Positions 10,504 through 26,440 of a stretch of 64,000 nucleotides of DNA are shown piece after piece (within the stretch, counting starts at the first letter, position 1; every line of letters begins with the position of its first letter). The notes below the pieces were generated by a model. It worked only from the letters and a program-made list of their open reading frames with translations, made no database searches and had not been told where the DNA came from. A program made the position numbers and the translations under genes. The stretch is from Dietzia sp. ANT_WB102. Lineage in GTDB: Bacteria; Actinomycetota; Actinomycetes; Mycobacteriales; Mycobacteriaceae. Location: the NCBI RefSeq assembly GCF_008369165.1, contig NZ_VOBA01000001.1, positions 2,287,630 to 2,351,629 on the forward strand. Direction: 5' to 3'.

Positions 10504-10668
10504 CGGGTGGGTGTCCTCCAGTCGGGTCGTGGCAGGCCAAGCGGTGTCCCCGGCAGGGGGACGCGGCACATGTCACCACAAGAGAACCCGACGACGACGA
10601 TGGCTGCCAGCACTTCGGGTGATTGCTCCCCGAATGTTCACCCGGGGGTTCCTGTTGGGGCCCGCCGG

Positions 10669-10684
10669 TAGCCTTGCTGGCGTG
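10669..10684 (+). promoter_or_regulatory. rarA: Leaderless promoter/start of rarA
   Basis: TAGCCT at 10669-10674 is followed by 7 bases and then the GTG start at 10682. With a start site 7 or 8 bases after the -10, the transcript would begin at or next to the initiator codon. No Shine-Dalgarno sequence is seen before this GTG, which agrees with leaderless translation. Confidence 0.55.
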
Positions 10685-12034
10685 ACAGATGATGCTGGGC
10701 TGTTCGCTGCGGGAGACGCAAGCGACAACGGTCGTCCCGCCCCTTCCCCGGCGCCCGTGGACCCCTCCGCTCCGCTGGCCGTCCGGATGCGCCCCCGCAC
10801 GCTCGACGAGGTGATCGGCCAGGACCACCTGCTACGCCCCAACTCTCCGTTGCGTCGGTTAGTGGAGGGACGCGGGGGCTCCTCGGTGATCCTCTACGGT
10901 CCGCCGGGGACCGGGAAGACGACGCTCGCCTACCTCGTCGCGAGCACGTCGGGTCGGCACTTCGTGGCATTGTCGGCGCTGAGCGCGGGCGTCAAGGACG
11001 TCCGCGCGGTGATCGAGGACGCCCGCACTCGCCAGATCCACGGGCAACGCACGGTCCTGTTCATCGACGAAGTTCACCGATTCTCTAAGAGCCAGCAGGA
11101 CGCACTGCTGGCGGCGGTGGAGAACGGGATAGTCCTGTTGGTCGCCGCAACGACCGAGAACCCCCACTTCTCCGTGATCGCTCCGCTGCTGAGCCGCTCC
11201 CTCATCGCTGAACTCCAGGGGCTGGATGACCAGGGGGTCGCGGCCGTACTCCGACGAGCGGTGGACGACGAGCGGGGCCTATCTGGAGAGGTCGAACTGA
11301 CCGACGAAGCGAAAGAAGACATCGTCCGACTGTCGGGAGGCGACGCCAGACGCAGTCTCACGATCCTCGAGGCTGCGGCTGGGGCAGCCGAGGATGGAGT
11401 GGTGACACCGGAGATCGTGGAGCTCAGCCTGGACGCGGCTCCGGTGCGCTATGACCGCGACGGCGACCAGCACTATGACGTCACCAGCGCGTTCATCAAG
11501 TCCGTCCGCGGGTCAGACGTGGACGCGGCGTTGCATTACCTGGCGCGGATGCTGGTGGCGGGGGAGGACCCGCGGTTCATCGCCCGGCGTCTCATGGTGC
11601 ATGCCAGTGAGGACATCGGGATGGCCGATCCCACCGCGCTGCTGGCCGCGAGTGCGGCCGCCGAGATCGTGCAGAAAGTCGGCCTGCCGGAATGCAGGTT
11701 GGCGTTGGCGCAGGCCACCATCCACCTGGCCACAGCCCCCAAGTCCAAGTCGGTCATCGCCGCAATCGACGCCGCGATGGCCGACGTCCGTACAGGCGGG
11801 GTGGGCGAGGTGCCCAAGCACCTGCGCGACGGGCACTATGCCGGGGCGAAGGGGCTCGGCAACGGCGTGGGCTACCGCTACGCCCATGACGCGCCCGCCG
11901 GGGTCGTGGCACAGCAGTACCCGCCCGACGAATTGGTTGGTCGCGACTATTACGAGCCCGGCCCCCACGGGCACGAGCGGGAACTGGCCGCGCGGGTGGA
12001 CAAGCTCCGCAAGATCATTCGAACGAAGACATAG
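10682..12034 (+). CDS. rarA: Replication-associated recombination protein A (AAA+ ATPase, MgsA/RarA)
   Basis: AAA+ ATPase acting at stalled replication forks, related to clamp-loader subunits and RuvB. The 450-residue protein has Walker A GPPGTGKT at 73-80, Walker B in [10 protein letters not shown] near 125-134, the sensor-1 segment [11 protein letters not shown], and the C-terminal tetramerisation region with [14 protein letters not shown]. The start GTG 10682 gives [11 protein letters not shown]; a longer in-frame reading from 10511 crosses the divergent promoter region and lacks similarity to the family. It is divergent from the phosphodiesterase and is followed by a small gene at 12118. 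Confidence 0.93.
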   Translation: MTDDAGLFAAGDASDNGRPAPSPAPVDPSAPLAVRMRPRTLDEVIGQDHLLRPNSPLRRLVEGRGGSSVILYGPPGTGKTTLAYLVASTSGRHFVALSALSAGVKDVRAVIEDARTRQIHGQRTVLFIDEVHRFSKSQQDALLAAVENGIVLLVAATTENPHFSVIAPLLSRSLIAELQGLDDQGVAAVLRRAVDDERGLSGEVELTDEAKEDIVRLSGGDARRSLTILEAAAGAAEDGVVTPEIVELSLDAAPVRYDRDGDQHYDVTSAFIKSVRGSDVDAALHYLARMLVAGEDPRFIARRLMVHASEDIGMADPTALLAASAAAEIVQKVGLPECRLALAQATIHLATAPKSKSVIAAIDAAMADVRTGGVGEVPKHLRDGHYAGAKGLGNGVGYRYAHDAPAGVVAQQYPPDELVGRDYYEPGPHGHERELAARVDKLRKIIRTKT

Positions 12035-12117
12035 CTGCCCCGTGAGAATTATGTGAAGATCCTAAATGGGTGCTGAACCAGGCACTTTTCGTCACGTCAC
12101 ACACTCATGGAGGAATC

Positions 12118-12264
12118 ATGACCTACCTTCTGTCCACGCTCGTCAGCGTGGCGACCTCGATCGGCGTCTGGGGCACCGGAGCGCACAGCATGGGGCTCCT
12201 GCCCCAGGAGGCGTTCATCACCGCCGCCAACTTCGGTATCATCCTGCCGCCGATGCCGCGCTAA
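12118..12264 (+). CDS. Small hypothetical protein, 48 residues, hydrophobic N-terminus
   Basis: I do not recognise this product. It opens MTYLLSTLVSVATSIGVWG, a hydrophobic segment that could be a membrane helix or an uncleaved signal, and ends FGIILPPMPR. The ATG at 12118 follows GGAGGA at 12109-12114, a strong but rather close ribosome binding site. The 83 bases between rarA and the ATG are noticeably richer in A/T than their surroundings, and a hairpin at 12293-12330 follows the stop, so the gene seems to be its own transcription unit. Short channel-forming peptides occur in mycolic-acid bacteria, but I see no sequence match to those I recall. A small RNA with a fortuitous frame is the main alternative. 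Confidence 0.55.
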   Translation: MTYLLSTLVSVATSIGVWGTGAHSMGLLPQEAFITAANFGIILPPMPR

Positions 12265-12292
12265 TCGTTCGTGCACAGCGTGCCGACAGGTC

Positions 12293-12330
12293 CGGGCACC
12301 CATTAACCGGTTCGACCGGGTGGGTGCCCG
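12293..12330 (+). terminator. Nested hairpin after the 48-codon gene
   Basis: The outer arms at 12293-12302 (CGGGCACCCA) and 12321-12330 are exact complements. Inside the loop, CCGGT (12307-12311) pairs with ACCGG (12315-12319). A moderate T-rich patch (GTTTCC) follows. It is a likely terminator for the small gene at 12118 and would insulate alaS. Confidence 0.6.
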
Positions 12331-12416
12331 CAGCCGTTTCCGGGTCTGACGACCTCGTCGTCGTCGTACGGATTCGTCCGGCCCACCTCGTTCCCGGCCG
12401 CGCAGGAGAGCGGCGG

Positions 12417-12422
12417 TAGGCT
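12417..12422 (+). promoter_or_regulatory. alaS: Candidate alaS -10 element (TAGGCT)
   Basis: TAGGCT fits TANNNT and predicts a transcript start near 12429, about 38 bases before the chosen alaS GTG. A -35 box is not obvious. Confidence 0.45.
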
Positions 12423-12466
12423 GGACCCTCGTTAGAACCACCAGCAGACGACCAGTGAGGCCCCCT

Positions 12467-15123
<2,657 letters not shown>

Positions 15124-15127
<4 letters not shown>

Positions 15128-15624
15128 CCCACCCGGCGGACCCCACCGGTCAGCGCGTCCCCGACACCGTCGGTTCTGGCTGGACCCGCGGTCGACGGCT
15201 CGGCCTAGACGTGGGAACCGCTCGCATCGGCGTGGCCTCCTGCGACCCCGACGGGATCCTCGCCACACCGGTTGAGACCATCCGTGTCACCGACGGCGAC
15301 CCCGGGTGGGCTGCCGAACTCCGACGACTGGCCACGCTCGTCGAGGAATACGACGCAGTCGCCGTGGTGGTGGGTTTGCCCACCTCGCTCAAGGGCCGCG
15401 AAACCGCCTCCACCGCGATGGCCCGCTCATTCGTCGCAGCGCTGACTGCCGGAACACCGGAGCTCCCAGTCGAACTCGTTGACGAGCGGTTGACCACCGT
15501 CACAGCGGGCACGGCGCTCCACGGGGCCGGTCGAAACACCCGCAAACAGCGGGACGTCATCGACCAGGCAGCGGCCGTGGTCCTGCTCCAGGCCTGGCTC
15601 GACTCGCGGCACGCCCGCCGATGA
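15124..15624 (+). CDS. ruvX: Putative Holliday junction resolvase / pre-16S rRNA nuclease YqgF
   Basis: RNase H-fold nuclease; YqgF proteins are implicated in 16S rRNA 5'-end maturation and were earlier proposed as Holliday junction resolvases. The 166-residue protein shows the first acidic motif in [14 protein letters not shown], the central [11 protein letters not shown], the DERLTTVTA segment and a terminal Asp in [11 protein letters not shown]. It starts in an ATGA overlap with alaS, and the alaS-ruvX-mltG-aroE order is typical of actinobacteria. A 92-base gap separates it from mltG. Confidence 0.93.
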
Positions 15625-15716
15625 ACAACACCTCGCACGGCTAACCTGGATAAACTCGCCGACGAGCACGATGCTGTCCGCCGGACAGCTCCCTGACCCC
15701 ATGACCGAGGAGCACG

Positions 15717-16889
15717 ATGTCTGCGGCACGAGGACGCTCACGTACCGGAGCCACCACGAGATTCATCCTCCTGGCGGCCGTGATCGGGGTGATCCTCGCA
15801 TTCGCTGTGATGGTCTACCGCAATCTCAACACCGAGGTCGCGGCGGCGCCCGACTTCGAAGGGCAGGGCAGCGGAAACGCACTGCTGCACGTCGAACAGG
15901 GCGACACCCTGGGGGTCGTCGGGGACCGCCTGTACGAGATCGGCACCGTGGCCAGCACCCGGGCATTCACCGGGGCCGCGACGGGGACGCCCGTCGAGGG
16001 CATCCAGCCCGGCTACTACCAGGTGCGGCAAGAGATGAGTGCGGCCTCCGCAGTGGAGGCGCTCTCGGACCCGCAGAATCGCGTCGGCTTCGTCGAGGTC
16101 AAACCGGGTGGGCGGCTGCTCGACACCGTGGTGGTGGGCGGCGGCAGGGAGAAGGGCATCTTCACCCTGATCGCCGACGCCACCTGTCTCCGCGACCTGG
16201 ACGAGCCCGAGGCTGCCCCGGTGTGCCGACAACCACAGGAGATCGTCGACGCCGCCGTGCAGGCCGATCCTGCCGAACTCGGCGTGCCCGGCTGGGCGAT
16301 CAACGAGGTGCGTGCCGCCCCGGACCCGGTCCGCCGGCTCGAGGGTCTCATCGCCGCAGGTGTCCACACGATCAACCCGCAGTCAGAGCCCATCGAGATT
16401 CTTCGTCAACTCATCGACCTGTCGACCGCCTCCTACGACGAGACCGGGCTCGTCCCGGCCGCCGACCGGATAGGACTCACGCCCTACCAGGTGGTGACCG
16501 CCGCCTCGCTTGTCGAGAAGGAGGGCATGCTCCAGGACTTCGACAAGGTCGCACGGGTCATCCTCAATCGCCTCGCCGAGCCCATGCAATTGCAGTTCGA
16601 CTCCACAGTGAACTACGCACTCGCCGACCAGGAGATCGCCACCACCGACGCCGACCGGGCTGCGAGAACCCCCTGGAATACCTACGCGATGGACGGGCTG
16701 CCCTACGGGCCCATCGGCTCGCCCGGCCTTGACGCCTTACGCGCGATGGAGAACCCGGCCGAGGGTCGGTGGAAGTATTTCGTCACCGTGGACATGGAGG
16801 GCACGACACTGTTCGCGGACGAGTATCCGGAGCATGAGCGCAATCAGAGCGAGGCCATCGCCAACGGGGTTCTCGCCAGTGGCCGCTGA
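15717..16889 (+). CDS. mltG: Endolytic murein transglycosylase MltG
   Basis: Membrane enzyme thought to cut nascent peptidoglycan strands and set their length. The 390-residue protein has a short basic N-terminus, one transmembrane helix at about 16-35 and a large outer YceG domain. The catalytic Glu lies in AASLVEKEGML, and conserved downstream pieces are ARVILNRL, NTYAMDGLPYGPI and the C-terminal KYFVTV. The ATG at 15717 follows CGAGGA. Upstream, TAACCT and TAAACT sequences between ruvX and mltG could supply a separate promoter. The final 11 bases overlap the aroE start. Confidence 0.92.
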   Translation: MSAARGRSRTGATTRFILLAAVIGVILAFAVMVYRNLNTEVAAAPDFEGQGSGNALLHVEQGDTLGVVGDRLYEIGTVASTRAFTGAATGTPVEGIQPGYYQVRQEMSAASAVEALSDPQNRVGFVEVKPGGRLLDTVVVGGGREKGIFTLIADATCLRDLDEPEAAPVCRQPQEIVDAAVQADPAELGVPGWAINEVRAAPDPVRRLEGLIAAGVHTINPQSEPIEILRQLIDLSTASYDETGLVPAADRIGLTPYQVVTAASLVEKEGMLQDFDKVARVILNRLAEPMQLQFDSTVNYALADQEIATTDADRAARTPWNTYAMDGLPYGPIGSPGLDALRAMENPAEGRWKYFVTVDMEGTTLFADEYPEHERNQSEAIANGVLASGR

Positions 16890-17718
16890 TCCCACCGGGG
16901 CGCCGCGTTCGGCGGCCGTTCTCGGCCACCCCGTTGACCACTCTCTGTCCCCGGTGTTGCACGGCGCCGCATATCGGGCGCTCGGGCTCCATGGGTGGAG
17001 CTACGAGCGCATCGATTGCGACGCTGACCAGCTCCCGTCGGTCGTCGACGCGTCACCCGTCGACCGGGTCGGCTACTCGGTCACCATGCCCGGCAAGTTT
17101 GCGGCCCTCGAGTACGCCAGCGAGGTGAGTGATCGCGCCCGCATAGTCGGCAGCGCCAACACCCTCGTTCGGCGTGCGGACGGCTGGTTCGCTGATTGCA
17201 CGGACGTCGACGGGGTGACCGGTGCTCTCGGAGCTTTCGGAGATCTGCCCCCCGCGCCCACCGCCGTCATCCTCGGTGTGGGCGGGACCGCCCGGCCCGT
17301 CCTGGCGGGCCTCGCCGCGGCCGGCGCCACGCGCGTCATCCTGGCGTCGCGCCGCGACAACGCCGGCCCCGCCGCGGAGTGTGGCCGGGCCCTCGGGTTG
17401 GAGGTCCACACCGTCCTCCTGACCGACGCATCACTGCCACGAGAGATCGCCGCCGCGGATGTGCTGGTCAACACGGTGCCCGAGCCCGGAGTCCGTGAAC
17501 TGAGCGGCTTGGTGGCGCACGCCAGGCGGCTTTTTGATGTGCTCTACGATCCCTGGCCCACCGCGGCGGGAGCCGTCGCGTCGCGGGCTGGGGTGCCGGT
17601 GGTGGGTGGCGATGTCATGCTCCTGAACCAAGCCTTCGGGCAGGTCGAACTGTTCACCGGGATGCCGGCGCCGCGCGAGGCCATGGCGGCTGCCCTGTCG
17701 GTCGCACTAGGCCGGTAG
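16879..17718 (+). CDS. aroE: Shikimate dehydrogenase
   Basis: NADPH-dependent reduction of 3-dehydroshikimate to shikimate, the fourth step of the chorismate pathway. The 279-residue protein has the shikimate-binding segment HSLSPVLHGAAY, the catalytic Lys in VTMPGKFAAL, and a Rossmann loop VILGVGGTARPV. The GTG at 16879 lies inside the end of mltG and gives MAADPTGAPRSAAVLGHPV; earlier in-frame starts would read through mltG in another frame. The canonical NTD is replaced by CTD in DCTDVDG. aroC follows after 48 bases. Confidence 0.92.
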   Translation: MAADPTGAPRSAAVLGHPVDHSLSPVLHGAAYRALGLHGWSYERIDCDADQLPSVVDASPVDRVGYSVTMPGKFAALEYASEVSDRARIVGSANTLVRRADGWFADCTDVDGVTGALGAFGDLPPAPTAVILGVGGTARPVLAGLAAAGATRVILASRRDNAGPAAECGRALGLEVHTVLLTDASLPREIAAADVLVNTVPEPGVRELSGLVAHARRLFDVLYDPWPTAAGAVASRAGVPVVGGDVMLLNQAFGQVELFTGMPAPREAMAAALSVALGR

Positions 17719-17753
17719 CCGGGCCTGATGTGTCTCCTCCCGCGGGGTCGTGG

Positions 17754-17769
17754 GATGATCAGCCACGTG
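17754..17769 (+). promoter_or_regulatory. aroC: Possible leaderless promoter/start of aroC
   Basis: GATGAT at 17754-17759 is followed by exactly 7 bases and then the aroC GTG at 17767, the same spacing as at rarA and rpe. The first base departs from TANNNT. There is no clear Shine-Dalgarno sequence before the GTG. Confidence 0.4.
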
Positions 17770-18969
17770 CTGAAGTGGACCACCGCCGGAGAATCGCATG
17801 GCCAGGCTCTCGTGACGATCGTAGAGGGCGTCATTGCGGGTGTCGAGGTGACGAGCGACGAGATCGCCGCCCAGCTCGCCCGCCGCCGCCTGGGTTACGG
17901 GCGCGGGGCGCGCATGAAGTTCGAGGCCGACGCCGTCAGGGTTTTGGGCGGCATCCGCCACGGTCGAACCATGGGATCGCCGGTAGCGATAGAGATCGGC
18001 AACACCGAGTGGCCCAAGTGGGAGCAGATCATGTCGGCGGACCCCGTCGACCCGGAGGAGATCGACGACAAGGCCCGCGCGGCCCGGTTGACCCGCCCGA
18101 GGCCGGGCCACGCCGACTTCTCCGGGATGCTCAAGTACGACTTCGACGACGCCCGCATGGTCCTCGAGCGCGCCAGCGCGCGTGAAACCGCCGCCAGGGT
18201 GGCTGCCGGGACGGTGGCCCGCGCGGTGTTGCGGGACGTCCTCGGCGTCGAGGTGCTCTCCCACGTCATCTCCATCGGCGCCTCCGAGCCTTACACCGGT
18301 CCCGAGCCGACCTACGCCGACCTTAACTCGATCGACACCAACCCGGTCCGGGCTTTCGACACCGCAGCGGGGGACTCGATGATCGCGGAGATCGAGGCAG
18401 CTAAGAAGGCCGGCGACACCCTCGGGGGTGTCGTCGAGGTGGTCGTTCATGGACTCCCGATCGGCCTCGGCTCCCACGTGTCGGGCGACGATCGGCTGGA
18501 CGCTCAACTCGCCGGTGCCCTCATGGGGATCCAGGCCATCAAGGGGGTCGAGGTGGGGGATGGCTTCGAGACCGCGCGCCGCCGGGGCAGCGTCGCCCAC
18601 GACGAGATGGTCCGCGGGGATGACGGCGTCGAGCGACGCAGCAACCGCGCCGGAGGGTTGGAGGGAGGCATGACCAACGGTCAGGCCCTCCGGGTCCGCG
18701 CGGCGATGAAGCCGATCTCCACCGTTCCCCGTGCGCTGAGCACGGTGGACATGGAGGACGGGTCCGCGGCCACCGCCATCCACCAGCGTTCAGACGTGTG
18801 CGCGGTGCCGGCGGCCGGTGTCGTCGCGGAGTCGATGGTCGCGCTCGTGCTGGCCCGCGCGGTCCTGCAGAAGTTCGGTGGCGACTCGCTGGCGGAGACC
18901 CGCCGCAACGTCGGGGGATACCTCGACGCGATCGCCGATCGGCTGGACTGGGCGACGGACGAGACATGA
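17767..18969 (+). CDS. aroC: Chorismate synthase
   Basis: FMN-dependent anti-1,4 elimination that turns EPSP into chorismate. The 400-residue protein shows the family signatures GESHGQALV near the N-terminus, [39 protein letters not shown] and the C-terminal [15 protein letters not shown]. The GTG at 17767 gives [12 protein letters not shown], the usual start; upstream in-frame codons back to 17728 look non-coding. Its stop overlaps the aroK ATG. Gene order aroC-aroK-aroB agrees with mycobacteria. Confidence 0.96.
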   Translation: MLKWTTAGESHGQALVTIVEGVIAGVEVTSDEIAAQLARRRLGYGRGARMKFEADAVRVLGGIRHGRTMGSPVAIEIGNTEWPKWEQIMSADPVDPEEIDDKARAARLTRPRPGHADFSGMLKYDFDDARMVLERASARETAARVAAGTVARAVLRDVLGVEVLSHVISIGASEPYTGPEPTYADLNSIDTNPVRAFDTAAGDSMIAEIEAAKKAGDTLGGVVEVVVHGLPIGLGSHVSGDDRLDAQLAGALMGIQAIKGVEVGDGFETARRRGSVAHDEMVRGDDGVERRSNRAGGLEGGMTNGQALRVRAAMKPISTVPRALSTVDMEDGSAATAIHQRSDVCAVPAAGVVAESMVALVLARAVLQKFGGDSLAETRRNVGGYLDAIADRLDWATDET

Positions 18970-19514
18970 GCGACCCGGCACGACCGGTCGCTGTCCTCGT
19001 GGGGCCGCCCGGTGCCGGGAAGACGACCATCGGCCGCAAACTGGCGCGGCGCCTCGACGTGCCGTTCCGCGACACCGATCACCTGATTGAGGAGGCCGAG
19101 GGCCGGTCAATCCCCGAGATTTTCGCGGTGGACGGCGAGCCACACTTTCGGCACATCGAGGAGCGGATCATCGGAGACACCCTCGCATCGTTCGACGGGG
19201 TCCTGTCCCTCGGTGGCGGGGCGGTCCTATCCGAGGAGACCCGACGGCGCCTGCGCGGCCACCGGGTCGTCCACCTGACGATCGGGGTGGCCGAGGGGGT
19301 GCGCCGGTCTCAGGGGCCGGGACGTCCACTGTTGGCAGGTGGCGATGCCACGGCCCGGTATCAGGCGCTGTTGACCGAACGGTCGCCCCTGTACAGAGAG
19401 GTCGCCTGGACCACCGTGAGCACCGAGCGACGCAGTTCGGGCAAGGTGGTGACGGACATCGTCGACAGGCTCGAGTCCGGCGACCCGCACCTGCGGGGTG
19501 GCGGCCGGAAGTGA
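18966..19514 (+). CDS. aroK: Shikimate kinase
   Basis: ATP-dependent phosphorylation of shikimate at the 3-hydroxyl. The 182-residue P-loop kinase has Walker [10 protein letters not shown] near residues 13-21, the shikimate-binding DTDHLIEE, the GGGAVL loop and the lid segment [10 protein letters not shown]. The ATG at 18966 overlaps the aroC stop in ATGA, giving translational coupling. aroB follows after a short spacer. Confidence 0.95.
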   Translation: MSDPARPVAVLVGPPGAGKTTIGRKLARRLDVPFRDTDHLIEEAEGRSIPEIFAVDGEPHFRHIEERIIGDTLASFDGVLSLGGGAVLSEETRRRLRGHRVVHLTIGVAEGVRRSQGPGRPLLAGGDATARYQALLTERSPLYREVAWTTVSTERRSSGKVVTDIVDRLESGDPHLRGGGRK

Positions 19515-21787
<2,273 letters not shown>

Positions 21788-21860
21788 GGAGCCGACCCAC
21801 GACCATCCGCGGCGCCGTCCCCCGGCCGCGCGCCGACGACTTCCCTAAGGAGTAGCGACT

Positions 21861-22424
21861 ATGGCGTCAACCGCCGATTTCAAGAACGGCCTCGTCCTCA
21901 AGGAGGAGGGCCAACTCTGGCAGATCACCGATTTCCAGCACGTCAAGCCCGGTAAGGGCCCGGCTTTCGTTCGGACCAAGATGAAGAACGTCGTCACCGG
22001 AAAAACCATCGACAAGACGTTCAGTGCGGGCGTCAAGGTGGAGATCGCCACCGTCGACCGGCGCGACATGACCTACCTCTACCGCGACGGTGAGGACTAC
22101 GTCCTCATGGACGAGAAGGACTACGAGCAGATCAACGTCTCGCCTTCGGTCATGGGTGACGCGGCTCGTTTCCTGCTCGAGAACACGTCGGTTCAGGTCT
22201 CGATGAACGAAGGCGTCCCGCTCTTCGCCGAGATGCCGGTGGCCGTGGACCTGCTGGTGCAGCACACCGACCCGGGCCTGCAGGGCGACCGTTCGACCGG
22301 TGGAACCAAGCCGGCGACTCTCGAGACGGGCGCCGAGGTCCAGGTGCCACTGTTCATCAACACCGGCGACAAGCTGCGCATCGACACCCGCGACGGTCGT
22401 TACCTCAGCCGGGTGAACGACTGA
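21861..22424 (+). CDS. efp: Translation elongation factor P
   Basis: Relieves ribosome stalling at polyproline stretches. The 187-residue protein has the three OB-like domains of EF-P. The tip loop reads [12 protein letters not shown], with the lysine in PGKGPA at the position modified in other bacteria; which modification, if any, operates here is unknown. AAGGAG at 21847-21852 is a strong ribosome binding site. nusB follows after two bases, so they form an operon. The 73 bases after pepQ show no convincing promoter. Confidence 0.97.
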   Translation: MASTADFKNGLVLKEEGQLWQITDFQHVKPGKGPAFVRTKMKNVVTGKTIDKTFSAGVKVEIATVDRRDMTYLYRDGEDYVLMDEKDYEQINVSPSVMGDAARFLLENTSVQVSMNEGVPLFAEMPVAVDLLVQHTDPGLQGDRSTGGTKPATLETGAEVQVPLFINTGDKLRIDTRDGRYLSRVND

Positions 22425-22426
22425 TC

Positions 22427-22981
22427 ATGTCAGACGAGGTCGACCACCGTCGCCGGGGATCGCGGTACCGGGCGCGCAAGCGTGCCGTCGCATTGCTCTT
22501 CGAGGCGGAGCTACGCGATGCGGATGTGGTGTCGCTCGCCGAGGAGCGCCGCCAAATGGGCGAGGACTCGCAGGAGTTCCATGACGTCGCGCCCTACACC
22601 ATGGAGATCGTCACCGGGGTCGCCGAGCGCCTCGACCGCCTGGACTCCACGATCGCCGAGCACCTGCGGGAGTGGACGCTGGAGCGACTGCCCGCCGTCG
22701 ACCGCGCGGTCCTGCGCGCCGGCGCGTGGGAGCTGCTCTTCGGCTCGGATGAGGTGGACGCGGCGGTCGTGATCGACCAGGCGGTCCTGCTGGTGTCCGA
22801 CCTGTCTGCGGAGAAGTCGGTTCCGTACGTCAACGCCGTGCTCGACCGCGTGGCCGGCCTGGCCCAGCACATCAGGGCGGCCGAGCGAGCCGTGTCGGAT
22901 CTGGACACCACGCCCGCCGGTGCGAACGAAGACGTGTCGGAGACCACGTCCGGCGATCCCGGGACGCACCCAGGGGACTGA
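22427..22981 (+). CDS. nusB: Transcription antitermination factor NusB
   Basis: Binds boxA RNA with NusE (S10) and promotes rRNA antitermination. The 184-residue protein has the all-helical NusB fold with RARKRAVALLFEAELR near the N-terminus and the conserved VDRAVLRAGAWELL and VINEAV-equivalent (VVIDQAVLL) segments. An acidic and Thr-rich C-terminal tail of about 30 residues extends past the fold. It lies two bases after efp. The pyr operon promoter begins right at its stop codon. Confidence 0.93.
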   Translation: MSDEVDHRRRGSRYRARKRAVALLFEAELRDADVVSLAEERRQMGEDSQEFHDVAPYTMEIVTGVAERLDRLDSTIAEHLREWTLERLPAVDRAVLRAGAWELLFGSDEVDAAVVIDQAVLLVSDLSAEKSVPYVNAVLDRVAGLAQHIRAAERAVSDLDTTPAGANEDVSETTSGDPGTHPGD

Positions 22982-22987
22982 TAGAGT
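22982..22987 (+). promoter_or_regulatory. pyrR: Candidate pyr operon -10 element (TAGAGT)
   Basis: TAGAGT immediately follows the nusB stop and fits TANNNT. It predicts a start near 22994 and a leader of about 55 bases that contains the PyrR-type hairpin. Confidence 0.45.
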
Positions 22988-23018
22988 TCAGACCCGAAAG
23001 CTATCCCTTTAACGAGCC

Positions 23019-23041
23019 GTCCAGCGAGGCGGACAAGGAGG
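23019..23041 (+). promoter_or_regulatory. pyrR: PyrR-binding RNA hairpin abutting the pyrR ribosome binding site
   Basis: The sequence GTCCAGCGAGGCGGAC at 23019-23034 carries the loop signature CCAGNGAGGC of known PyrR-binding RNAs, closed by GTCC/GGAC. The Shine-Dalgarno AAGGAGG (23035-23041) starts at the next base, 9 bases before the GTG. In mycobacteria PyrR is reported to repress pyr translation by binding such a site when UMP is high, so the same mechanism is likely here. Confidence 0.7.
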
Positions 23042-23047
23042 TGGTGA

Positions 23048-24569
<1,522 letters not shown>

Positions 24570-24573
<4 letters not shown>

Positions 24574-25895
24574 GCGCCCCCCACCACCCGCCCCTGCTGA
24601 TCCGGCGGGTACGCCCCTACGGTGAGGGCGATCCGGTCGATGTCCTGGTCCGAGACGGCCTCATCGCCGCGATCGGCCCCGATGCCGGTGAGTCCGTCGA
24701 CACCTCCGGCCCAGACACCGAGATCCTCGACGCCGACGGTGCCGTCCTGCTGCCGGGGTTCGTCGACCTCCACACGCACCTGCGCGAGCCCGGTCGCGAA
24801 GACACCGAGACCATCGCGTCCGGCTCGGCCGCGGCGGCCCGCGGCGGGTACACGGCCGTGTTCGCCATGGCCAACACCCAGCCCCCACAGGACAACCAGA
24901 CGGTCACCGACTCGGTCTGGCGGATCGGTCGCGAGGTCGGACTGTGCGACGTGCATCCCGTCGGCGCCGTCACCGTGGGGCTCAAGGGCGCGCAGCTCAC
25001 CGAGATGGGACAGATGGCCACCGGCGAGGCGCGAGTCAGGATGTTCTCCGACGACGGGATGTGCGTCTTCGACCCACTCGTGATGCGTCGCGCGCTGGAG
25101 TACTCGGCCGGGCTGGGAGTCCTCATTGCGCAGCACGCCGAGGAGCCCCGGTTGACCGACGGCGCAGTGGCCCACGAGGGCCCCACCGCCGCGCGCCTCG
25201 GACTGACCGGATGGCCGCGATCGGCCGAGGAGTCGATCGTCGCCCGCGACGCGATCCTCGCCCGGGACGCCGGTGCCCGCGTGCACATCTGCCACGCGTC
25301 CACGACCGGCACCGTCGAGCTGCTGCGGTGGGCTAAGGACCAGGGAATCTCTATCACCGCCGAGGTCACCCCGCACCACCTACTGCTCGACGACTCCCGT
25401 CTCGAGACCTACGACGGCGTTTACCGGGTCAACCCGCCCCTGCGCGAGGTGCACGACACCCTCGCACTGCGCGAAGCGCTGAAGTCCGGGGTCATCGACT
25501 GCGTCGCCACCGACCACGCCCCGCACGCCGCACAGGAGAAGTGCTGCGAGTTCGCCGCCGCCCGCCCAGGGATGCTCGGACTCGAAACCGCGCTGCCCAT
25601 CGTCGCCGCCCTGCTGGTCGACACCGGGGACATGACCTGGCGGGACCTCGCCCGCGTCATGAGCACCCGGCCCGCCGAGATCGCGGGGCTGTCGGACCAG
25701 GGTCGGCCCATCGCCGTAGGAGAGCCCGCGAACCTCGCCGTCGTCAACCCGGACGCCCCGTGGACCGTCGTCGGGGACGCACTCGCGAGTCTGTCCGCCA
25801 ACACCCCCTACGAGGGAATGACGTTCGCGGCCAGGGTCGTCGGCACCGTGTATCGCGGCCGACTGACCACCCGCGACGGAGAGGTTATCCAATGA
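24570..25895 (+). CDS. pyrC: Dihydroorotase
   Basis: Zinc enzyme that cyclises carbamoyl aspartate to dihydroorotate. The 441-residue protein is a type I dihydroorotase with the metal motif [13 protein letters not shown] near residues 66-78, the later His segment VHICHAST, and the catalytic Asp in [10 protein letters not shown]. It starts in a GTGA overlap with pyrB and ends in an ATGA overlap with the next gene. The length is normal for the actinobacterial enzyme. Confidence 0.97.
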
Positions 25896-26440
25896 CTCAG
25901 GACTACTGGACCGTCATCCTCGTCGTCGCCCTGATCCTGACGCTGATCGGGCTGATGACGCTGGGCTGGCGGAACCGGAGTCGATCCCAGGCCGGTCTGT
26001 TCGACGACCTCCCCGCCTCACCCTCCGACCCCGGCGACATCGTCCTGGGACCGCTGACCGGTGTCTACATCGGTAGCACCCTCGCAGGGGACTGGCAGGC
26101 GCGGATCGCCCGCCAGCCGCTGGGCCACCGCTCGGCCGGCACCATGACCGCCCACACCGGCGGACTGCGCCTCGAACTGGCCGATGCGGTCGTATGGATC
26201 CCCCGCGGCGATCTAGTCGACGTGCGCCGCGCATCGGCGCTGGCGAACAAGACCGTGCCCGGCGGCGGCATCCTCGTCGCGCGCTGGCAGGTCACCGGCC
26301 GCGACGGCCGCACCCTCATCGACTCGGGTTTCCGGGCCGACGACAAGGACACCTACCCCCGCTGGGAGGCGCTGCGTGGCGACGCCGACCACCCCGACAC
26401 GCCCCCCAGCCCCAGTGCCACCACCGAGGAGAACAAGTGA
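25892..26440 (+). CDS. PH-like domain membrane protein in the pyr operon
   Basis: A 182-residue protein of unknown function with one N-terminal transmembrane helix at about 7-26 ([18 protein letters not shown]), then a soluble domain predicted to be beta-rich and resembling the bacterial PH-like family, ending in a Pro/Ser/Thr-rich acidic tail. The ATG overlaps the pyrC stop, and the stop overlaps the carA GTG, so it is fully embedded in the pyrimidine operon. The same position is occupied by a related gene (Rv1382) in M. tuberculosis. Its tie to pyrimidine synthesis is positional only; no catalytic motif is visible. Confidence 0.85.
   Translation: MTQDYWTVILVVALILTLIGLMTLGWRNRSRSQAGLFDDLPASPSDPGDIVLGPLTGVYIGSTLAGDWQARIARQPLGHRSAGTMTAHTGGLRLELADAVVWIPRGDLVDVRRASALANKTVPGGGILVARWQVTGRDGRTLIDSGFRADDKDTYPRWEALRGDADHPDTPPSPSATTEENK

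Noticed and set aside
17707-18783. Minus-strand frame of 358 codons opposite aroC
   Set aside because: aroC is certain from its signatures; the antisense translation is His/Asp/Gly-rich with no family.
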